From Sphingomonas sp. KRR8 (GTDB lineage Bacteria; Pseudomonadota; Alphaproteobacteria; Sphingomonadales; Sphingomonadaceae): a stretch of 64,000 nucleotides of DNA. The translations under genes were made by a program, and so were the position numbers. The stretch is from positions 1 through 64,000 of the forward strand of contig NZ_CP097462.1 in assembly GCF_023559245.1 (NCBI RefSeq), written 5' to 3'. Below are positions 37,852 to 46,255 of the stretch, in pieces; positions within the stretch are counted from its first letter, which is position 1; every line of letters starts with the position of its first letter. Under the pieces are notes generated by a model, which was given only the letters and a program-made list of their open reading frames with translations, was not told where the DNA came from and made no database searches.

Positions 37852-38415
37852 TCAGGCCATCTGCAGCAACGCGGCGGCCGAATTTCTGCGGCGCATCGAG
37901 AAACCGACCGCGCCGAAGCCCAGCAGCATCAGCGCCCAGGTGGCCGGCTCCGGAACCGCCGAGTTCATGCCGAACGACAGCGTTCCGCTGTAGCTGGCGT
38001 CACCAAAGGTGGTGCCGTTGATCGTCAATACGTTGCTCGCGCTGGCAACCAGCGGGATGAGCTCGCGGCTGGCGCTATCGAACACGCCATTGGCGATGTT
38101 GAACGAGAAGTTTGACGTGCCGTTGTTGAGCACGACCGAGGTGAAGTTTAGGTTGGTCAGCGGGTTCGACGTGTTGAAGGTCGAATTCAGGATCGCAGAC
38201 ACGCTGTTGGTGCCGGTCGGCGTCGTGAAGGTCACCGTGTCCGTGAAGCTCTGACCGCTCGGGCAGCTGTTCACGGTGGGCGAGCACTGCACCGACGGGT
38301 TGGAGAAGGAGCCCGAGGCTCCGTCGATCTGCGCAGTGATGACGGCGGCGTTAGCCGCACCGGCTGCGCCGGTGAGCAACGCCATGGCGGCGGCAAAGCG
38401 AGTGAGGTTCGGCAT
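37852..38415 (-). CDS. PEPxxWA-CTERM sorting-domain protein (second copy)
   Basis: 187 residues. Signal peptide MPNLTRFAAAMALLTGAAGAANA (1-23), a Ser/Thr/Asn-rich beta-type body with one Cys pair (QCSPTVNSCPSG), and the sorting tail VPEPATW-ALMLLGFGAVGFS-MRRR. Start ATG 38415 has AGGGA 7 nt upstream; earlier in-frame codons lack a site. It shares the tail plan with the protein at 32256 but the bodies differ. Expected to be exported and anchored or released by an exosortase outside the window. Confidence 0.87.
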   Translation of the reverse strand: MPNLTRFAAAMALLTGAAGAANAAVITAQIDGASGSFSNPSVQCSPTVNSCPSGQSFTDTVTFTTPTGTNSVSAILNSTFNTSNPLTNLNFTSVVLNNGTSNFSFNIANGVFDSASRELIPLVASASNVLTINGTTFGDASYSGTLSFGMNSAVPEPATWALMLLGFGAVGFSMRRRNSAAALLQMA

Positions 38416-38682
38416 GTGAATATCCCTGTTACGCGGAGCCAAGTGATTTCGAGTCAGTCACGTCTTAACACTTTGTTCACTGGCTTGGTTCAATTTTTAT
38501 TACACCCTGTCCCATAACGAGATTTAACTTCCGCCGGTGGCACTCGCACCTTGTAGGGACCCGTTTCAGGGGATTGTTATTGCGCTGAAACGGACTGCAT
38601 CAGCATTCCGGTGGGTGCCTCCGCGCGCTCCGCCCGCGTCCCGGCCAGCACCAGCCCGATGCGCTCGGCCAGTTCCGGTTGG

Positions 38683-39240
38683 TTAGCGGGCGGTGGGCTC
38701 CGGCGTGCGTGCGGGCGCGGTGGGGCAGGGCGCATCCGGCGCCGCGCCGCGAGCCTTGCACCCGCCATACACCGCAGGTCCGGCCATGCCGGTTGTCATT
38801 ACCATCACCGGCTCGGGCGGCAGAGGCATCGGCGGCGGCGTGGCGGAGGTGAGCGCAAAGGTCACCACCGTCAGCAGCGTTGCCGCGCCCAAGCTCGCCG
38901 CCTTCCACTTTTTCGGCTGCACCGGCAGCTCGTCGTCCACAATGTATGTGTGCTGGTGCCGCCAGTGCGAGGCATGGCTGCGCCGCGGCGGGGGCGGGGT
39001 CATCGGCCGCTCGGCCGTGCGCGCCGCATGGCGCAGCCGGTCATAAGCGGCCCGCTCATCGGGATCGCGCAGGCAGGCATAGGCTTCGTTGATCGCCTGC
39101 GCCTTGGCCGCTGCCTCCGCCGTTGCATTCACGTCCGGATGATAACGCCGCATCAGGTCGCGATATGCCCGGCGGATCGCCGAGGCATCGGCCTCCGGCA
39201 CAATCGCTAGCGTCGCGTAATAATCCGCGCTGACGTCCAC
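38683..39240 (-). CDS. J-domain (DnaJ-like) protein with a C-terminal membrane helix
   Basis: 185 residues. Residues 5-68 form a J domain: DYYATLAIVPEADASAIRRAYRDLMRRYHPDVNATAEAAAKAQAINEAYACLRDPDERAAYDRL, with the HPD tripeptide needed to stimulate Hsp70 ATPase. A His/Pro-rich linker follows, then one hydrophobic helix (AASLGAATLLTVVTFALTSA, about 114-133) and a Pro/Cys tail. It lacks the G/F and zinc-finger parts of DnaJ, so it is a specialised co-chaperone that recruits DnaK to the membrane. Coding-like sequence continues past the stop in another frame (38577-38680), so the C-terminus may be affected by a frameshift. Confidence 0.82.
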   Translation of the reverse strand: MDVSADYYATLAIVPEADASAIRRAYRDLMRRYHPDVNATAEAAAKAQAINEAYACLRDPDERAAYDRLRHAARTAERPMTPPPPRRSHASHWRHQHTYIVDDELPVQPKKWKAASLGAATLLTVVTFALTSATPPPMPLPPEPVMVMTTGMAGPAVYGGCKARGAAPDAPCPTAPARTPEPTAR

Positions 39241-39704
39241 GCCTCTCGATACCGGCCAATGCTCACCCGTTCAACCGGGACGCACGAGCACACTCGCTTA
39301 CTCAGAGAATGCTGTGCAATCCCGGCTGCGCGACCCGGTCCCAGTTCTGGCGATCACGGCCGAGTTCCAGCTGAACCCGCCATCCGTCTGACCCAGTCAC
39401 TCGGCCACCGCGCCCTCCTCACGCGGGCTTGTCGGCTGGGGAGGCAGGGCAGGGACCAGGGACATGAGGCGAACTCCTAAACCTGATCGTTGTTGATGAC
39501 GGACATTGCCACGGGCATACCGCTCGTCGTTTCGACAAACGGCGGCGGCGCTGCCGAAGGTGGTCGCCAGCCCAGCCTCAATGCTGCTTTTCCAACCTTT
39601 TCTGAATGGCTTGCGAAACCGGGAAGCGGCCACTCCAGAGTCGACGAAGCTGGCGTTCGCACCTCGCATATTGCATAGGCCCCGCCAGGCAATTGAGCAG
39701 GACG
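39241..39704. other. 464-bp intergenic region between the J-domain and LuxR-type genes
   Basis: Divergent spacer that must hold the promoters of both flanking genes. The short open frames here have no ribosome site or family resemblance. The only one with a plausible internal composition (about 39496-39678, MTDIATGIPLVVSTNGGG) is not preceded by a Shine-Dalgarno sequence. No convincing hairpin or repeat was seen. Confidence 0.5.
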
Positions 39705-40175
39705 ATGCCCAGGATTAGTGACGCACGCGCCGACCCGCTGCTGACCAGTCGCCAGCAGGAATGCCTCCGCGGCTTCTGGTCGCGGAAGAGCGCAAAGGAG
39801 ATCGGGCAGGAGCTCGGGATCACCCACCATGCGGTGGAAAAGCACCTGCTCGCCTGCCGCGAGCGGCTTGGCGTGACCAGCTCGATCGAGGCCGCGCGCC
39901 TCGTCTTCGGCGACCCCGAGGGGCCTACGATCAAGCCGTATTACGACGCTTCGGAGGTTCAGCCGGACCGTTTTGCCGGCCAGGGGCTGGCAACCCCCAC
40001 ACCGCTCGGCGGCATGGAAGGGGTGACGAGGGAGCCTCTGGCCTTGAACCGGCTGGGCGCGGTCTCGACCTTGCTTCTGATCCTGGCGGTGAGCCTTGGA
40101 TCGGTGCTCGCGGTAGCCGCGCTGATCGCGGCGGCCGACGGCGCCAACAAGCTTGGTCGGATGCTGTTCTCCTGA
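39705..40175 (+). CDS. LuxR-type helix-turn-helix regulator with a C-terminal transmembrane helix
   Basis: 156 residues. Residues 13-65 are a GerE/LuxR DNA-binding domain (LTSRQQECLRGFWSRKSAKEIGQELGITHHAVEKHLLACRERLGVTSSIEAARL). No receiver or autoinducer domain precedes it. A polar linker follows, then one hydrophobic helix (VSTLLLILAVSLGSVLAVAALIAA, about 122-145). The layout suggests a membrane-tethered transcription factor, a form common in sphingomonads but poorly studied. The small gene at 40218 follows on the same strand. ATG 39705 is chosen because the DNA-binding domain begins soon after. Confidence 0.82.
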   Translation: MPRISDARADPLLTSRQQECLRGFWSRKSAKEIGQELGITHHAVEKHLLACRERLGVTSSIEAARLVFGDPEGPTIKPYYDASEVQPDRFAGQGLATPTPLGGMEGVTREPLALNRLGAVSTLLLILAVSLGSVLAVAALIAAADGANKLGRMLFS

Positions 40176-40217
40176 AGTCTCCCTTCTGGCCTTCGGGACC
40201 AGATCAGGAGACGACCC

Positions 40218-40568
40218 ATGCTCAACAAGCGCCATGAAATCGCCCGCGGAATCGCCAACGAACTGCTGCCCGCCGAACAGGACGTGGATGCCGCCATCCT
40301 GCACAATGCCCGGCTCACCATTCTCGTCATCGAAGGCCGTAAGGCGAGCCGCGTTCCGCTCGCGACCGGTCAGGAGGGTCTCGACTTCATCGCCAAGGCC
40401 AACAGTCGCCTGGTCGAAGCCCGCGGGCTCATCGCCCAGGCCCACGCTGCTTTCCGTCAGACCCAGTCCGAGGTCGGGCTGGACGCGTTCAGCTACGGCG
40501 ACGTCGCCGAATGCCCACCGCCGTCCGCCACCGGCCTTTCCCTTGTTTCCTCGCAGCGCGTCGCCTGA
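40218..40568 (+). CDS. Hypothetical small protein downstream of the LuxR-type regulator
   Basis: 116 residues, mostly helical by composition (MLNKRHEIARGIANELLPAEQDVDAAILHNARLTILVIEGRKASRVPLATGQEGLDFIAKANSRLVEARGLIAQAHAAFRQTQ). No signal peptide or membrane segment. AGGAG stands 7 nt before the ATG, and third-position GC is high, so it is real. It lies 42 nt after the regulator, probably in one operon. I do not recognise the family. Two conserved-looking helices separated by a short strand could form a small dimer or a partner of the regulator. Confidence 0.7.
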   Translation: MLNKRHEIARGIANELLPAEQDVDAAILHNARLTILVIEGRKASRVPLATGQEGLDFIAKANSRLVEARGLIAQAHAAFRQTQSEVGLDAFSYGDVAECPPPSATGLSLVSSQRVA

Positions 40569-40610
40569 GGCGATAGCGAGCGAGGGAATTGGCGATGCGG
40601 ATCGCGTATC

Positions 40611-41084
40611 ATGATCCGCATCGCCCTGTTTCTCGCCGCCTTCTTCTTATGCGCGTGGTATGCTTTCAAGGCGGGCGGGCGGCCCGAACGGCTGGCGATG
40701 CTGGCCCAGGGCCTCGCCCTCTTGCTCACCTTGGCGACTGGCTTTCTCACGGTGTCCGGAGGCTTCTGGAAGGAAGTCCCGGGCTGGCTGGCGGCGGATG
40801 CCCTGCTGCTGGTGGCGCTGACCTGGCTGGCGCTGAGGGCCAACCGCCTCTGGCCGATCGTGCTTGCCGGGCTGCAGCTGGCGACGATGTTCGCGCACCT
40901 GGCCAAGGCGCTTTATCCGCACCTTCCGGCGCTCGGTTATGCTGTGTTGCTCCAGATGTGGGCTTGGCCGATGCTGCTGACCACCGCCATCGGCGTCCGT
41001 GCGCACCAGTTGCGGGAACGGCGGCACCGCTCCGTACCCGACTGGAAGCCGTCGCTCCCGCCGCGCGCTCCGGCGCTGCACTGA
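40611..41084 (+). CDS. Small integral membrane protein of unknown function
   Basis: 157 residues with four predicted helices: IRIALFLAAFFLCAWYAF, LAMLAQGLALLLTLATGFLTV, AADALLLVALTWLALRA to IVLAGLQLATMFAHLAKAL, and ALGYAVLLQMWAWPMLLTTAIGV. A basic cytoplasmic tail follows (RAHQLRERRHRS). No family recognised. Its stop codon overlaps the probable start of the RadC-like gene (CTGA), so the two may be coupled. Confidence 0.7.
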   Translation: MIRIALFLAAFFLCAWYAFKAGGRPERLAMLAQGLALLLTLATGFLTVSGGFWKEVPGWLAADALLLVALTWLALRANRLWPIVLAGLQLATMFAHLAKALYPHLPALGYAVLLQMWAWPMLLTTAIGVRAHQLRERRHRSVPDWKPSLPPRAPALH

Positions 41085-41503
41085 CCGGCAACGTCGTTCC
41101 ACTCCGCCCGCTGCTTCACAACCGTCGCGCAGTCACCGCCTTCGTCCGCCGCGCGATCGAGACCGACAGCCAGGTCATGCTGAGAGCCTTGCTGGTCGAC
41201 GAGGCCAGCCGCCACCTCGCCACCCTCACCGTTGCCGAAGGCCCGGCCGCGCTCACCGCTTACGACCCGGCGGGTCTGATCGAGCAGGCCTTCCTTGCCG
41301 CCGCCGCCGGCCTGATCCTCGTCCGCGGCCCCCTCGGAATGGCTGATCTCGGCCTCACTCCCGCGGAGATCGCCGCAGCGCTGGCCGTGCGCCGTTTGGG
41401 CAAACCCCTCAACATCCACCTGCTCGATTGTTTCGCCGTCGCGACCGATCCGAACCAACTCTATCGCCGAAGCACGAACCACTCGTTCGCGTCCTCGCCG
41501 TAG
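41081..41503 (+). CDS. RadC-like (JAB-fold) domain protein lacking the metal-binding motif
   Basis: About 140 residues. ALLVDEASRHLATLTVAEGPAALTAYDPAGLIEQAFLAAAAGLILVRGPLGMADLGLTPAEIAAALAVRRLGKPLNIHLLDCFAVATD follows the strand and helix order of the RadC C-terminal domain, but where RadC has HNHPSG this protein has VRGPLG, so the zinc ligands are gone and it cannot be a JAMM peptidase. The start is unclear. Coding signal begins before the first ATG (41177); CTG at 41081 would overlap the upstream stop as CTGA, and GTG at 40958 is an alternative with a long overlap. The 3' end overlaps the convergent gene by 43 nt. Confidence 0.6.
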   Translation: MTGNVVPLRPLLHNRRAVTAFVRRAIETDSQVMLRALLVDEASRHLATLTVAEGPAALTAYDPAGLIEQAFLAAAAGLILVRGPLGMADLGLTPAEIAAALAVRRLGKPLNIHLLDCFAVATDPNQLYRRSTNHSFASSP

Positions 41504-41889
41504 AGCAGCAGGATCGCGAAGCCCTCCAGCGCGATCTGAACGGCGGACGCGACGATGATCGCGCCGTCATGGCTGGGAAGCGGCTGCACCAGCCCGCTGC
41601 CGCGCAGAAACGCCATGCTGGTCGCCACGCCTAGGACCCACCGCGCCGCGAGCGCCCCACGCGCCGACCGCGATGCGCCAAAGGTCACCAGCAGCATCAG
41701 CACCGCGGCCAGCGCCAGTCCCGCCTCCCGGATTACGACGATCCGCCCGGCCAACGTCGCCGCCGCCTCCGGCGTCAGGTGAACGGCAAAAGTCAGCTGG
41801 CTGGTCACCTGGACCGCCAGCACCGTCGACAGCGCAAGGCTGGCCACGAACAGCAGCGCGAACAGCTGGATCGAGCGGTAACGCGCCAC
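41461..41889 (-). CDS. Small integral membrane protein of unknown function
   Basis: 142 residues with four hydrophobic helices (FALLFVASLALSTVLAVQV, IVVIREAGLALAAVLMLLVTFG, ARWVLGVATSMAFL, AIIVASAVQIALEGFAILLL). The GTG start at 41889 is supported by GGAG 8 nt upstream; the open frame reaches further up but the extra residues look non-coding. The topology could suggest a small DUF-type membrane protein, but no family is recognised. Its last 43 nt overlap the convergent RadC-like gene. Confidence 0.65.
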   Translation of the reverse strand: MARYRSIQLFALLFVASLALSTVLAVQVTSQLTFAVHLTPEAAATLAGRIVVIREAGLALAAVLMLLVTFGASRSARGALAARWVLGVATSMAFLRGSGLVQPLPSHDGAIIVASAVQIALEGFAILLLYGEDANEWFVLRR

Positions 41890-42067
41890 TTTGCAAGCTC
41901 CACCAGGCGCAAGGGTGCGCGATTGCGGTCGTCCTAGCCGCGGGCAGGCTACCGGACGGTTAAGCCGGGTCTGATCCGAACCGGACCCAATTTCGGCCAC
42001 CGCCGGGACGGAGCGCTCCCAGCCCACCGCATAATGAAGGGTCGCCACTCGTACCCCGGAGGCCCTC

Positions 42068-42379
42068 ATGCGGCTTGCACTGTTCCTGACCCCGCTCGCA
42101 TTGTTGCCTTTGTCCTCGGCCGCCTTCGCCGCACCGAGCGCCCGCATGTCGGATGGCGGCGGCTCAACCGGCACCAGCCGCTGCGTCTACGACCTCCCGT
42201 CCAGCGGCTGGCGCGGCGTCGGCTATGGCGTGCCGCCACAGAACTTCATGCGTCCGTGCCACGCGTCCGGCACGACCCGCGAAGACCAGCTCTCTGCGGA
42301 AGAAGAATTGCTCGCCCAGGCCTGCTGGCAAGTGCAGGCGATCGCCCGGCAGGACCGTCCGGAGGAATGCCAGCGCTGA
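42068..42379 (+). CDS. Small secreted protein of unknown function
   Basis: 103 residues. Signal peptide MRLALFLTPLALLPLSSAAFA (1-21), then a short mature domain with three cysteines (RCVYDLPSSGW, FMRPCHASG, QACWQVQA) and an acidic C-terminus (QDRPEECQR, a fourth Cys). Four cysteines suggest two disulfides in the periplasm. GGAGG 5 nt before the ATG supports the start. A strong terminator follows at 42432. No homologue recognised. Confidence 0.72.
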   Translation: MRLALFLTPLALLPLSSAAFAAPSARMSDGGGSTGTSRCVYDLPSSGWRGVGYGVPPQNFMRPCHASGTTREDQLSAEEELLAQACWQVQAIARQDRPEECQR

Positions 42380-42431
42380 TCCGGGGGGCGGAACGCGGGC
42401 CCCACGGCTTTCCCTGACCCACGCAACGAAG

Positions 42432-42466
42432 AAGGCCCCGCAGTCGCCTGCGGGGCCTTTTTTTTT
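42432..42466 (+). terminator. Intrinsic terminator, possibly bidirectional
   Basis: Perfect 12-bp stem (42432-42443 with 42448-42459), 4-nt loop TCGC, then nine T on the plus strand. It ends the small secreted-protein gene. Read on the minus strand it stands 19 nt past the pnp stop (42485) but with only a short interrupted T-run, so it may also serve pnp. Confidence 0.93.
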
Positions 42467-42484
42467 CAGTGCTGACGCCGCGGC

Positions 42485-44899
42485 TTATTCGCCGTCGTCG
42501 TTCCCGCTGGCGCTGCCGCCGGTCAGGAAGGCCGGCGCGAACTCGGGCGCGGGGCCTTCATCGTTGCCACGCTCGCGGCGGGGGCCGCGATCGCCGCCTT
42601 CACTTCGGGGACCGCGGTCGCCCCGGTCACCGCCCTCACGGCGCGGGCCACGGTCGCCGCCGCCATCACGGCGCGGGCCGCGATCACGGTCGCCGCCGCC
42701 GCCACGACGGCGGTCGCCGTCACGGCCGCCACGGTCGCCGCGGGGACCACGGTCACCACGGTCGCCACCCTCACGCGGCTCGCGCGGCGGGCGGGTGTCG
42801 GGCAGTTCCTCGCCGGTCTCCTGGTCGACCACGCGCATCGACAGGCGGACCTTGCCGCGGCTGTCGACCTCGAGCAGCTTGACCTTGACCTCCTGGCCCT
42901 CGCTCAGGACGTCGCGGACGTTCTCCACCCGCTCGTTCTTGATCTCGGACACGTGCACCAGTCCGTCCTTGCCGGGCATGAAGGTCACGAACGCGCCGAA
43001 ATCGACGATGCTCGCCACCTTGCCGGTGTAGATGGTGCCGGGCTCCGGCTCCGCGACGATGCCACGGATCCACTGGCGCGCGGCCTCGATCTGGTTGACG
43101 TCGGAGGAGCTGATCTTGATCACGCCCTCGTCGTCGATATCGACCTTGGCGCCGGTGGTGGCGACGATCTCACGAATGACCTTGCCGCCGGTGCCGATGA
43201 TTTCGCGGATCTTGTCCTTGGGAACCGACATCGTCTCGATGCGCGGCGCGTGAGCCGAAAGCTCACCGCGCGTGCTGTCGAGGGCCTTCGCCATCTCGCC
43301 CAGGATGTGGGCGCGACCGTCCTTGGCTTGCGCCAGGGCGACCTTCATGATCTCCTCGGTGATGCCGGCGACCTTGATGTCCATCTGCAGGCTGGTGATG
43401 CCCTCGGACGTGCCGGCGACCTTGAAATCCATGTCGCCGAGGTGGTCCTCGTCACCCAGGATGTCGCTGATGACCGCGAAGTCCTGGCCCTCGAGGATCA
43501 GGCCCATGGCGATACCCGCGACCGGACGCTTCAGCGGAACGCCCGCGTCCATCATGGCCAGTGAACCGCCGCACACCGTCGCCATCGACGAGGAGCCGTT
43601 GCTCTCCGTGATGTCCGACAAGACGCGGATCGTGTAGGGGAATTCCTCCACGCTCGGCAGCATCGGGTGAAGCGCGCGCCAGGCGAGCTTGCCGTGGCCG
43701 ACTTCGCGGCGGCCCGGCGCACCGAAGCGCCCAACTTCGCCGACCGAATAGGGCGGGAAGTTATAGTGCAGCATGAAGCGCTGGTACGACAGGCCTTCCA
43801 GGCCGTCGATCATCTGCTCGCTGTCCTTGGTTCCCAGCGTGGTCGACACGATCGCCTGCGTCTCGCCGCGGGTAAACAGTGCCGAGCCGTGGGTGCGGGG
43901 CAGGAAACCGACCATGCTTTCGATCGGGCGCACCGTCTTGGTGTCGCGGCCGTCGATCCGGCGGCCTTCCTTGAGGATCGCTCCGCGAACGATTTCGGCC
44001 TCGAGGACCTTGACCATCTTCTGCGCGATCAGCTGCTCCTGCGGGTCGGCGTCGGCGAAGGCTTCCTTGGCCTTGGCGCGGGCCGCGTTGAGAAGCTCGG
44101 AACGCTCGCCCTTGGCGGTCACTCGGTAGGCGGCGTCGATGTCACTGCCGACGATGTCCTTGAGCTTGGCCTTGATGGCGCTCTTGTCGAGCCCGGCACT
44201 CAGCTCCCACGGGTCCTTGGCGGCCTTCTCGGCCAAGTCGATGATCGCGTTGCAGACCTTGCGGCTCGCCTCATGCGCGAACATCACGGCGCCGAGCATC
44301 TGCTCTTCGCTCAGTTCCTGCGCTTCGGATTCGACCATCATCACGGCGTTCGGAGTGCCGGCGACGACCAGGTCGAGCTTGCTCTCCTTGATCTGCTCCG
44401 GCGACGGGTTGAGCACATACTCACCGTCGATGAAGCCGACGCGCGCGCCGCCGATCGGACCCATGAAGGGCACGCCCGAGATCGTGAGCGCTGCGGACGC
44501 GGCGCACATCGCGAGGACGTCGGGCTCGTTCTCGCCGTCGTAGCTGAGTACCTGGGCGATCACGAGGACTTCGTTGTAGAAGCCTTCCGGGAACAGCGGG
44601 CGGATCGGGCGGTCGATCAGGCGGCTGGTCAGCGTTTCCTTTTCGGTCGCGCCGCGCTCACGCTTGAAGAAACCACCCGGGATGCGGCCCGCGGCGGAGA
44701 ACTTCTCCTGATAGTGGACGGTCAGCGGGAAGAAGTCCTGGCCAGGCTTGACGCTCTTGGCGGCGGTCACCGCGCACAGCACCACGGTCTCGCCCATGGT
44801 CGCGAGCACCGCGCCATCGGCCTGGCGGGCGATGCGCCCGGTTTCGAGCTTCAGCGTCTTGCCACCGATCTCGACTTCAGCAGTATGGATATTGAACAT
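42485..44899 (-). CDS. pnp: Polyribonucleotide nucleotidyltransferase (PNPase)
   Basis: Phosphorolytic 3'-5' exoribonuclease and degradosome core enzyme. 804 residues: two RNase PH domains joined by a helical domain, a KH domain ([35 protein letters not shown], about 563-597) and an S1 domain ([32 protein letters not shown], about 629-660). Second-core [25 protein letters not shown] is intact. The last 100 residues are an unusual Arg/Gly/Asp-rich tail of (D/E)RG(D/P)R-type repeats, ending [10 protein letters not shown]. The tail is probably an RNA-binding or protein-docking extension. AAGGAA precedes the ATG. Follows rpsO after a structured spacer. Confidence 0.97.
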   Translation of the reverse strand: MFNIHTAEVEIGGKTLKLETGRIARQADGAVLATMGETVVLCAVTAAKSVKPGQDFFPLTVHYQEKFSAAGRIPGGFFKRERGATEKETLTSRLIDRPIRPLFPEGFYNEVLVIAQVLSYDGENEPDVLAMCAASAALTISGVPFMGPIGGARVGFIDGEYVLNPSPEQIKESKLDLVVAGTPNAVMMVESEAQELSEEQMLGAVMFAHEASRKVCNAIIDLAEKAAKDPWELSAGLDKSAIKAKLKDIVGSDIDAAYRVTAKGERSELLNAARAKAKEAFADADPQEQLIAQKMVKVLEAEIVRGAILKEGRRIDGRDTKTVRPIESMVGFLPRTHGSALFTRGETQAIVSTTLGTKDSEQMIDGLEGLSYQRFMLHYNFPPYSVGEVGRFGAPGRREVGHGKLAWRALHPMLPSVEEFPYTIRVLSDITESNGSSSMATVCGGSLAMMDAGVPLKRPVAGIAMGLILEGQDFAVISDILGDEDHLGDMDFKVAGTSEGITSLQMDIKVAGITEEIMKVALAQAKDGRAHILGEMAKALDSTRGELSAHAPRIETMSVPKDKIREIIGTGGKVIREIVATTGAKVDIDDEGVIKISSSDVNQIEAARQWIRGIVAEPEPGTIYTGKVASIVDFGAFVTFMPGKDGLVHVSEIKNERVENVRDVLSEGQEVKVKLLEVDSRGKVRLSMRVVDQETGEELPDTRPPREPREGGDRGDRGPRGDRGGRDGDRRRGGGGDRDRGPRRDGGGDRGPRREGGDRGDRGPRSEGGDRGPRRERGNDEGPAPEFAPAFLTGGSASGNDDGE

Positions 44900-44945
44900 C
44901 TTGTTTCCTTCACCCCGCCGCCAGATGCGCGCGGGGGCAGCATGT

Positions 44946-45055
44946 CGCAGACAGCCGGTCTGCGAGCGGTGTGGGGCGTTCTTCAGTGCCCCTGAACGCC
45001 CCGCCGAAGTGCGGGCCGTCCGGATAGGCGAAGGGCGCCGCGTGGGCGCCCTTCG
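44946..45055 (-). promoter_or_regulatory. Structured rpsO-pnp spacer with three hairpins
   Basis: Three stems in 110 nt: 45029-45039 with 45045-45055 (11 bp, 5-nt loop), 44973-44981 with 44994-45002 (9 bp), and 44946-44952 with 44958-44964 (7 bp). The first lies 9 nt past the rpsO stop with no T-run on the minus strand, so transcription is expected to run on into pnp. In enterobacteria a hairpin in this spacer is cut by RNase III and starts PNPase autoregulation (known); the same role is inferred here. Confidence 0.7.
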
Positions 45056-45064
45056 GAAAACTGG

Positions 45065-45334
45065 TTACTTGCGGAGGCCGAGGCGACCGATCAGGTCGGT
45101 GTAGCGCTGGGCATCCTCGCGCTTGAGATAATCAAGCAGGCTGCGCCGCTTGTTGACCATCATCAGCAGGCCGCGCCGGCTGTGGTTGTCCTTGGCGTGC
45201 GTCTTGAAGTGCTCGGTCAGCGTGTTGATGCGGTCGGTGAGGATCGCAACCTGGACCTCGGGCGAACCGGTGTCGTTGGCTTCGCGGGCGTAATCCTTGA
45301 TCAGCTGAGCCTTGCGCTCTGCGGTAATCGACAT
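45065..45334 (-). CDS. rpsO: 30S ribosomal protein S15
   Basis: Small-subunit protein that binds 16S rRNA early in assembly. 89 residues, the normal length, with the family signature [58 protein letters not shown] precedes the ATG. Lies 18 nt after truB and before pnp, the usual order. Confidence 0.98.
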   Translation of the reverse strand: MSITAERKAQLIKDYAREANDTGSPEVQVAILTDRINTLTEHFKTHAKDNHSRRGLLMMVNKRRSLLDYLKREDAQRYTDLIGRLGLRK

Positions 45335-45352
45335 CGTGTCACTCCTTGTTCG

Positions 45353-46252
45353 TTAGACGTTGAACCCGCGCACGACCCGGAGGCCGTCGTCCGAGCCTTC
45401 GACCAGGGCCACCGGACGATCTTCGTCCAGGGCCAGGTGAAGACCCGACACCGCAGGTGACCGAACAAGCCGGCGCCCCTGGCGGAGCAGAACAGCTTCT
45501 TCGGGTGAGACGGGGAGGGCCGGGATGTCGTCCAGCCCCGCGACGAGCGGGTGGACCGCCCCATCAAGCCGCCGCGCCTTAGCGGCTTCGCCCAGAAAGT
45601 CCAGCGATATCGCCTGCGCCAGCGTGAATGGCCCCGCCTTGGTCCGCCTGAGCATGGTGACGTGCCCAACGGTGCCGAGCGCGAGCGCAATGTCGCGCGC
45701 CAGACTGCGGATATAGGTGCCCTTGGAGACGGTGGCGGAAAGGGTGACTTCCTCCACCTTCTCCCGCTGTTCAGGAGAGCGCAGGGCACGCAATTCGAAC
45801 ACGGTCACCGCCCGGCTCTTCAGCGCCACCTCTTCCCCCGCCCGCGCCAGCGCATAGGCGCGCTGCCCATCTACCTTCAGCGCGGAATAGACCGGTGGCA
45901 CCTGCTGGATTGGCCCGGTGAAGCGCGGCAGGACCGCTTCGACCTCGGCCAGCGTCGGCCGCACCTCGGTGCTCGCCACCACCTCGCCTTCTGCATCGAG
46001 CGTGCTGGTCTGCTCACCGAAGCGGATGGTGAAGTCATAGGCTTTGGTGGCGTCCAGCATCCGCCCGGCGAGCTTCGTCGCCTCGCCGAGCGCGATCGGC
46101 AGCACGCCGCTGGCCAGCGGGTCCAGCGTCCCGCCATGTCCGACCTTGGTCTTGGGCTCGCCCGCCTCGCGCAGGGCGCGCTTGACCGCGGACACCGCCT
46201 GGGTCGAGCCAAGCCCCACCGGCTTGTCGAGGATGATCCAGCCGTTCAGCAT
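45353..46252 (-). CDS. truB: tRNA pseudouridine-55 synthase
   Basis: Makes pseudouridine 55 in the T-loop of tRNAs. 299 residues with GWIILDKPVGLGSTQAVSAVKRAL at the N-terminus and the catalytic block HGGTLDPLASGVLPIALGEATKLAG (Asp at about 43). YDFTIRFGEQTSTLDAEGEV, KVDGQRAYALARAGE and SKGTYIRSLARDIALALGTVGHV follow, and a C-terminal PUA-like part closes the protein. Starts 3 nt after tdk and is followed by rpsO; one operon. Confidence 0.97.
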   Translation of the reverse strand: MLNGWIILDKPVGLGSTQAVSAVKRALREAGEPKTKVGHGGTLDPLASGVLPIALGEATKLAGRMLDATKAYDFTIRFGEQTSTLDAEGEVVASTEVRPTLAEVEAVLPRFTGPIQQVPPVYSALKVDGQRAYALARAGEEVALKSRAVTVFELRALRSPEQREKVEEVTLSATVSKGTYIRSLARDIALALGTVGHVTMLRRTKAGPFTLAQAISLDFLGEAAKARRLDGAVHPLVAGLDDIPALPVSPEEAVLLRQGRRLVRSPAVSGLHLALDEDRPVALVEGSDDGLRVVRGFNV

Positions 46253-46255
46253 GGT

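Noticed and set aside
39490..39678. Small plus-strand protein in the 464-bp gap
   Set aside because: No ribosome site, no homology recognised, and ordinary chance length for this base composition.
39477..40445. 322-residue minus-strand open frame opposite the LuxR-type gene
   Set aside because: It crosses two plus-strand genes with clear ribosome sites or a LuxR domain, and its own sequence has no motif.
42560..42780. Short tandem-like repeats resembling a CRISPR or minisatellite array
   Set aside because: They are the in-frame codons of the Arg/Gly/Asp tail of PNPase; unit length is irregular and there are no spacers.
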